From assembly GCA_947177345.1 (NCBI GenBank), contig CAMWUB010000035.1:1-9988 (forward strand): 9,988 bases of DNA, read 5' to 3'. Under the pieces are notes generated by a model. It worked only from the letters and a program-made list of their open reading frames with translations, made no database searches and was not told where the DNA came from. A program made the position numbers and the translations under genes. Origin of the DNA: an uncultured Ruminococcus sp. (lineage in GTDB: Bacteria > Bacillota > Clostridia > Oscillospirales > Ruminococcaceae). How positions within the stretch are numbered: the first letter of the stretch is position 1; each line of letters starts with the position of its first letter. Shown here in pieces: positions 6,740 to 9,988 of the stretch.

Positions 6740-8623
6740 ATGTCATCTATAAACATTCTCAGTAATGAGGTGGCGGAACTCATAGCCGCCGGAGAGGTCA
6801 TTGAAAAACCTGCTTCTGTTATAAAGGAACTTGTGGAAAATTCCATAGATGCCGGAGCAGGTCATATAACGGTGGAAATAAAACACGGTGGTAAGACATA
6901 TATGCGTGTTACAGATGACGGTTGCGGGATAACTTTCGATGATGTACCGAAAGCGTTTCTGAGACACGCAACGAGTAAAATTTCAGATAAACAGGATTTG
7001 AATAATATCTGTACACTTGGCTTTAGGGGTGAAGCCCTTGCGTCAGTATCGGCTGTCTCGAAAGTCGAGATAATGACAAAACCTATAGATGAAAATTCCG
7101 GAACTTCCTACAGAATGGAAAATAATAAGGGTATATCGCATGAAAAATGTGCCTGTCCGGACGGAACAACCATAATTATAAGAGACCTTTTCTATAACGT
7201 ACCGGCAAGATGTAAATTCATGAAAAAAGATGTCACGGAAGCAAATGCAGTAAGTCATATAGTACAGAAGACGGCACTTTCACACCCTGAAATAGCATTC
7301 CGGTTCATACGTGATAACCGTATTGAAATAAACTCCAGCGGTGACGGTGAACTTCTTTCAGCTATATATGCTGTATACGGCAGGGAGATGGCACATGATA
7401 TGATACCGGTTGATTACGAAAATAATAATATTCGTATAAATGGATATATAATAAAACCGTTATATGCTAAAAATAACCGTTCATTTCAGAATTTTTTCGT
7501 CAACGGCAGATATGTGAACTCGAAAATATGTTCAACAGCGTTAGAAAGTGCATACGAAAATATGCTTATGACCGGTAAATTTCCGGCGTGTGTGCTTATG
7601 ATTTCGATAAATTCAGCGGATACTGATGTAAATATACACCCCTCAAAACTGGAAGTGCGTTTTTCAGACGAAAAAGCCGTTTCAGAAGCTGTATTCTTTG
7701 CGGTAAAGAATGCTATGGTAAAAGACGGGTTAATATATGAGTTTGAGTTTCCGGAAGAAAAAAAAGTATCTGAAAAACTTGTAGAAGAGATTCCGGAAAA
7801 AATAGAATATTATGCAGAAGATATTTTCACACCGGTTGAGGATATAGAAAAGGCAGAAAAAGAAATTTCAGAAATACAACCGGAAAGCATTAAAATTCCT
7901 GAAGAATCAGTGAAAAAAACAGTCAGGAAAGAAAATTCCGAAACTGAAAAGCCTGTCATGCTGGAGGGATTCAATTATATAAGCCGTAGTATTTTTGAAG
8001 ATTCCGCTGAATCTGAACCGGAAATTATTAAAGAACCCGAAAAAACGGAAATATCTGAAATCCATGCGATAGGTGAAGTAATGGGATTGTATATCATAGC
8101 CGAAACCGACGACAGAAAAATGATTATCATAGACAAGCACGCCGCCCATGAACGTATAATATTTGAACGTCTTAAAAGCCGTAACTGTAGGCAGTATACT
8201 CAGATATTGATAACTGCAATCAGAATACTTCTCACATCTGAAGAAGCCGGAATCATGGAAGAAAACAATGAACTTCTTGAAGATATGGGTTTTATATTTG
8301 ATTTTTCAGAAAGTCCATGCATAAAGGTAAAAGCCGTCCCGACGTTCATAACAGATACCGATATTGAAGCGATTATTTCTGAAATAGCTGAAAATCTTAA
8401 ACTTCACGTACATAATCCGCAGACGCATATGTTTGATGATATTCTTCATGATGTTGCTTGTAAATCGGCAATAAAGGCGAATCATAAGACAAGCCTTATG
8501 GAAATGCAATCATTAGCGGAGCAGGTATATTATAACGACAATATACGACATTGTCCGCATGGCAGACCGGTAATGTTTACGATGTCGGAAAGTAATATTT
8601 CACACCAGTTCCGGCGGACTTGA
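6740..8623 (+). CDS. mutL: DNA mismatch repair endonuclease MutL
   Basis: A 627-residue MutL, partner of MutS and a latent nicking endonuclease. The N-terminal GHKL ATPase has LVENSIDAG (E33, N34), DDGCGI at 59-64, RHATSKI, LGFRGEAL from 93 and the FYNVPAR loop. A Glu/Lys-rich disordered linker spans about 336-441. The C-terminal domain carries the endonuclease motif DKHAxxExxxxE (D465, H467, E471), ACKSAIKA (C574) and CPHGRP (C605, H607). These six match the metal-site residues of B. subtilis MutL almost number for number, so this is the endonuclease type found where MutH is absent. The usual DQHA glutamine is Lys466. The clamp-binding site reads QILITA (488-493), lacking the usual proline. 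AAGGAG at 6723-6728 is 11 bases from the ATG. The stop at 8621-8623 lies 15 bases before the proposed miaA start. Confidence 0.97.
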   Translation: MSSINILSNEVAELIAAGEVIEKPASVIKELVENSIDAGAGHITVEIKHGGKTYMRVTDDGCGITFDDVPKAFLRHATSKISDKQDLNNICTLGFRGEALASVSAVSKVEIMTKPIDENSGTSYRMENNKGISHEKCACPDGTTIIIRDLFYNVPARCKFMKKDVTEANAVSHIVQKTALSHPEIAFRFIRDNRIEINSSGDGELLSAIYAVYGREMAHDMIPVDYENNNIRINGYIIKPLYAKNNRSFQNFFVNGRYVNSKICSTALESAYENMLMTGKFPACVLMISINSADTDVNIHPSKLEVRFSDEKAVSEAVFFAVKNAMVKDGLIYEFEFPEEKKVSEKLVEEIPEKIEYYAEDIFTPVEDIEKAEKEISEIQPESIKIPEESVKKTVRKENSETEKPVMLEGFNYISRSIFEDSAESEPEIIKEPEKTEISEIHAIGEVMGLYIIAETDDRKMIIIDKHAAHERIIFERLKSRNCRQYTQILITAIRILLTSEEAGIMEENNELLEDMGFIFDFSESPCIKVKAVPTFITDTDIEAIISEIAENLKLHVHNPQTHMFDDILHDVACKSAIKANHKTSLMEMQSLAEQVYYNDNIRHCPHGRPVMFTMSESNISHQFRRT

Positions 8624-8638
8624 AAGGGGTGTTTTTGT

Positions 8639-9589
8639 CTGAACAAAAAAATAAAACCTAAAGTTCTTGCAGTAGTAGGAGCGACAGCCTCCGGAAAAAC
8701 CGCATTAAGTGTAGAACTTGCAAAAAAGTATGACGGCGAAATTATTTCAGCTGATTCAATGCAGATTTACAAGGGGCTTGATATAGCATCTGCAAAGCCC
8801 ACTGTTGAGGAAATGCAGGGTATACCGCATCATCTGATAGATTTTCTTGAAAGAGATGTAGTTTTCAGTGTATCGGATTATGTAAGCCTTGCTAACGAAA
8901 AAATAAAAGAAATTCTCAGCCGTGGCAGACTTCCGATAATAACGGGCGGTACAGGACTTTATATTGATTCACTGCTTGAAAATATAAAGTTTTCCGACGG
9001 TGGCAGTGATGAGGTTTACCGGACAGAACTATATAATATAGCCCGTGAAAAAGGAAATGAATTTCTGCATGATATGCTGAAATCAATTGACCCTGTATCA
9101 GCGGAAAATATCCATATGAATAATGTTGTACGTGTTGTGCGTGCATTGGAAGTATATCATATTACCGGACGGCTTTTCAGCGAACTCAAAGCGGAAAGTA
9201 AATTGAATGAAAGTCCATACGATTCGCTGATAATAGGGTTGAATTTTCATGACAGACAGATTTTATATGACAGGATAAACAATCGTGTTGACGAGATGGT
9301 AAACCGAGGTATGATTCAGGAGGCTGAAGACTTATGGTTAAGAGGTAATCAGCGGACGGCATCTAATGCGATAGGTTATAAAGAACTAATTCCGTATTTT
9401 GAAAAAACCATGTCACTTCCTGAATGTCTCGACAAGATAAAGCAGGAAACACGCCGTTATGCTAAGCGACAGTTAACATGGTTTAGAAAAAATACACGTA
9501 TTCAGTGGCTTTTTTTGGACGAATTTAATAAAAAAAGTGAAATTTTAGAAAAGTCTGAAAAAACTATAGAAAATTACTGGAATGTATGA
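8639..9589 (+). CDS. miaA: tRNA dimethylallyltransferase MiaA (probable non-standard start)
   Basis: Transfers dimethylallyl from DMAPP to A37 of UNN-reading tRNAs, making the i6A substrate for MiaB. From CTG at 8639 the protein has 316 residues, normal for the family. It begins MNKKIKPK and has the P-loop GATASGKT at 14-21, SADSMQIYKG from 37, PHHLIDFL, GGTGLY at 103-108, NAIGYKEL and the conserved RRYAKRQLTWFR at 272-283. The first in-frame ATG (8759) falls after the P-loop, so it cannot be the true start. CTG 8639 is the only plausible in-frame start before the P-loop, 9 bases after AAAGGGG (8623-8629). An out-of-frame TTG at 8635 with an A7 run (8645-8651) offers a frameshift alternative. 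The stop TGA forms part of the hfq promoter. Product identity is secure; the start is provisional. Confidence 0.9.
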   Translation: MNKKIKPKVLAVVGATASGKTALSVELAKKYDGEIISADSMQIYKGLDIASAKPTVEEMQGIPHHLIDFLERDVVFSVSDYVSLANEKIKEILSRGRLPIITGGTGLYIDSLLENIKFSDGGSDEVYRTELYNIAREKGNEFLHDMLKSIDPVSAENIHMNNVVRVVRALEVYHITGRLFSELKAESKLNESPYDSLIIGLNFHDRQILYDRINNRVDEMVNRGMIQEAEDLWLRGNQRTASNAIGYKELIPYFEKTMSLPECLDKIKQETRRYAKRQLTWFRKNTRIQWLFLDEFNKKSEILEKSEKTIENYWNV

Positions 9590-9595
9590 TATAAT
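9567..9595 (+). promoter_or_regulatory. Internal promoter for hfq overlapping the end of miaA
   Basis: A perfect -10 TATAAT (9590-9595) is preceded by TGA (9587-9589), which is both the miaA stop codon and the TGn of an extended -10 element. TAGAAA at 9567-9572, 17 bases upstream, matches four of six -35 positions. The predicted start near 9602 gives a leader of about 51 bases. This would let hfq be transcribed independently of the upstream operon. Confidence 0.7.
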
Positions 9596-9619
9596 GTATT
9601 AAGTGTATAAAAATACATT
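9593..9619. repeat. AT-rich inverted repeat between miaA and hfq
   Basis: AATGTATT (9593-9600) is the exact reverse complement of AATACATT (9612-9619), with an 11-base spacer. The left arm overlaps the hfq -10 box, so the pair could be an operator. An alternative fold within 9601-9620 (AAGTGTAT, AAAA loop, ATACATTT) is followed by T-rich sequence but has only one G-C pair, so it is a poor terminator. Chance palindromes are frequent in DNA this A/T-rich. Confidence 0.35.
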
Positions 9620-9652
9620 TTTATTTAAAAATATAAGAATGGAGATTGGTGT

Positions 9653-9892
9653 ATGAACAAAGCAATCAATTTACAGGACGTGTTCCTGAATCAGTGCAGA
9701 AAAGACAAAATTATGGTGACAATTATTCTCACAAACGGTTTTCAGTTCAAAGGTATGGTGAAAGGTTTCGACAGCTATGTTGCTATCTTCGATTGCGACG
9801 GTAAACAACAGCTTGTTTACAAGCACGCAATTTCTACCATTGTTCCGACAAGAGCCGTTTCTATCCTCGACACCGCCGAAAAAAACAACTGA
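9653..9892 (+). CDS. hfq: RNA chaperone Hfq
   Basis: A 79-residue Sm-like protein forming a hexameric ring that binds small RNAs and mRNAs. It begins with NLQDVFLN, carrying the proximal-face Q8. The Sm1 region is VTIILTNGFQFKGMVKGFD, with aromatic Y42. The Sm2 region has the diagnostic YKHAIST motif (K57, H58). The lateral rim patch at 16-19 is RKDK, less arginine-rich than the RRER of E. coli. The C-terminal tail after the fold is short, as usual in Firmicutes. GGAGA at 9641-9645 is 7 bases before the ATG. It lies 63 bases after miaA, the same miaA-hfq pairing found in many bacteria, and has its own predicted promoter. Confidence 0.97.
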   Translation: MNKAINLQDVFLNQCRKDKIMVTIILTNGFQFKGMVKGFDSYVAIFDCDGKQQLVYKHAISTIVPTRAVSILDTAEKNN

Positions 9893-9906
9893 AACCGGTG
9901 ATTTGA

Positions 9907-9988
9907 ATGCGTTCAGGTAAACCGGATACCAGAAAATCAGATAACGGTAATCCTGTTGTCAAGTTTCTGCGGAATTCTGTTGTTATAC
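9907..9988 (+). CDS. Partial open frame, unknown product (runs off the window)
   Basis: An ATG at 9907, 14 bases after the hfq stop, opens a frame that stays open for 27 codons to the window edge. A modest ribosome binding site GGTGA (9897-9901) lies 5 bases upstream. The visible start is basic and polar (MRSGKPDTRKSDNGNP) and then becomes more hydrophobic (VVKFLRNSVVI). This could be a cytoplasmic lead into a membrane segment, but too little is present to identify it. The spacing suggests co-transcription with hfq. Confidence 0.5.
   Translation, partial: MRSGKPDTRKSDNGNPVVKFLRNSVVI

Noticed and set aside
9601..9622. Hairpin plus T-run after miaA as an intrinsic terminator
   Set aside because: The stem has a single G-C pair and a G-T wobble, and it would also stop transcription from the hfq promoter. 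It is too weak to call.

Overview
The window is a tightly packed run of plus-strand genes from a low-GC Gram-positive anaerobe, most likely a Ruminococcus-type member of the Oscillospiraceae (class Clostridia). That placement is inferred from the A/T-rich sequence, strong AGGAGG-type ribosome binding sites, the miaB–ylbF/ymcA-family–mutS–mutL–miaA–hfq order, and the long Thr/Glu-rich linker in a surface lipoprotein. It was not tested by a database search.

Layout. Positions 1-171 are non-coding apart from a possible 10-codon tail of an upstream gene. A strong extended -10 promoter (172-200) then reads into miaB (tRNA methylthiotransferase), a YlbF/YmcA-family protein with a six-cysteine tail, mutS, a GH3 lipoprotein with low-complexity Thr/Glu and Tyr/Asp tails, a 106-residue acidic protein of unknown function, mutL, miaA (tRNA dimethylallyltransferase) and hfq. 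Intergenic gaps are 0-63 bases. A second promoter for hfq lies over the miaA stop codon. A further open frame starts at 9907 and runs off the window.

How the genes fit together. MiaA and MiaB catalyse successive steps of ms2i6A37 tRNA modification. MutS and MutL are the mismatch recognition and nicking pair; MutL has the zinc-site endonuclease motifs expected in bacteria that lack MutH. The YlbF/YmcA-family protein occupies the position of B. subtilis ricA (ymcA), between miaB and mutS; there the Ric proteins form an Fe-S complex linked to RNase Y. Hfq adds an RNA-binding protein. The GH3 lipoprotein and the small acidic protein separate mutS from mutL, which are often adjacent, and have no obvious link to repair.

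Most of the window is housekeeping, and I see no defence system, mobile element, CRISPR array or RNA gene. The points most worth a second look are the alternating Tyr/Asp tail of the GH3 lipoprotein, the start of miaA (no ATG, GTG or in-frame TTG upstream of its P-loop), and the cysteine tail of the YlbF/YmcA-family protein, whose Gly-Gly codons double as the mutS ribosome binding site.
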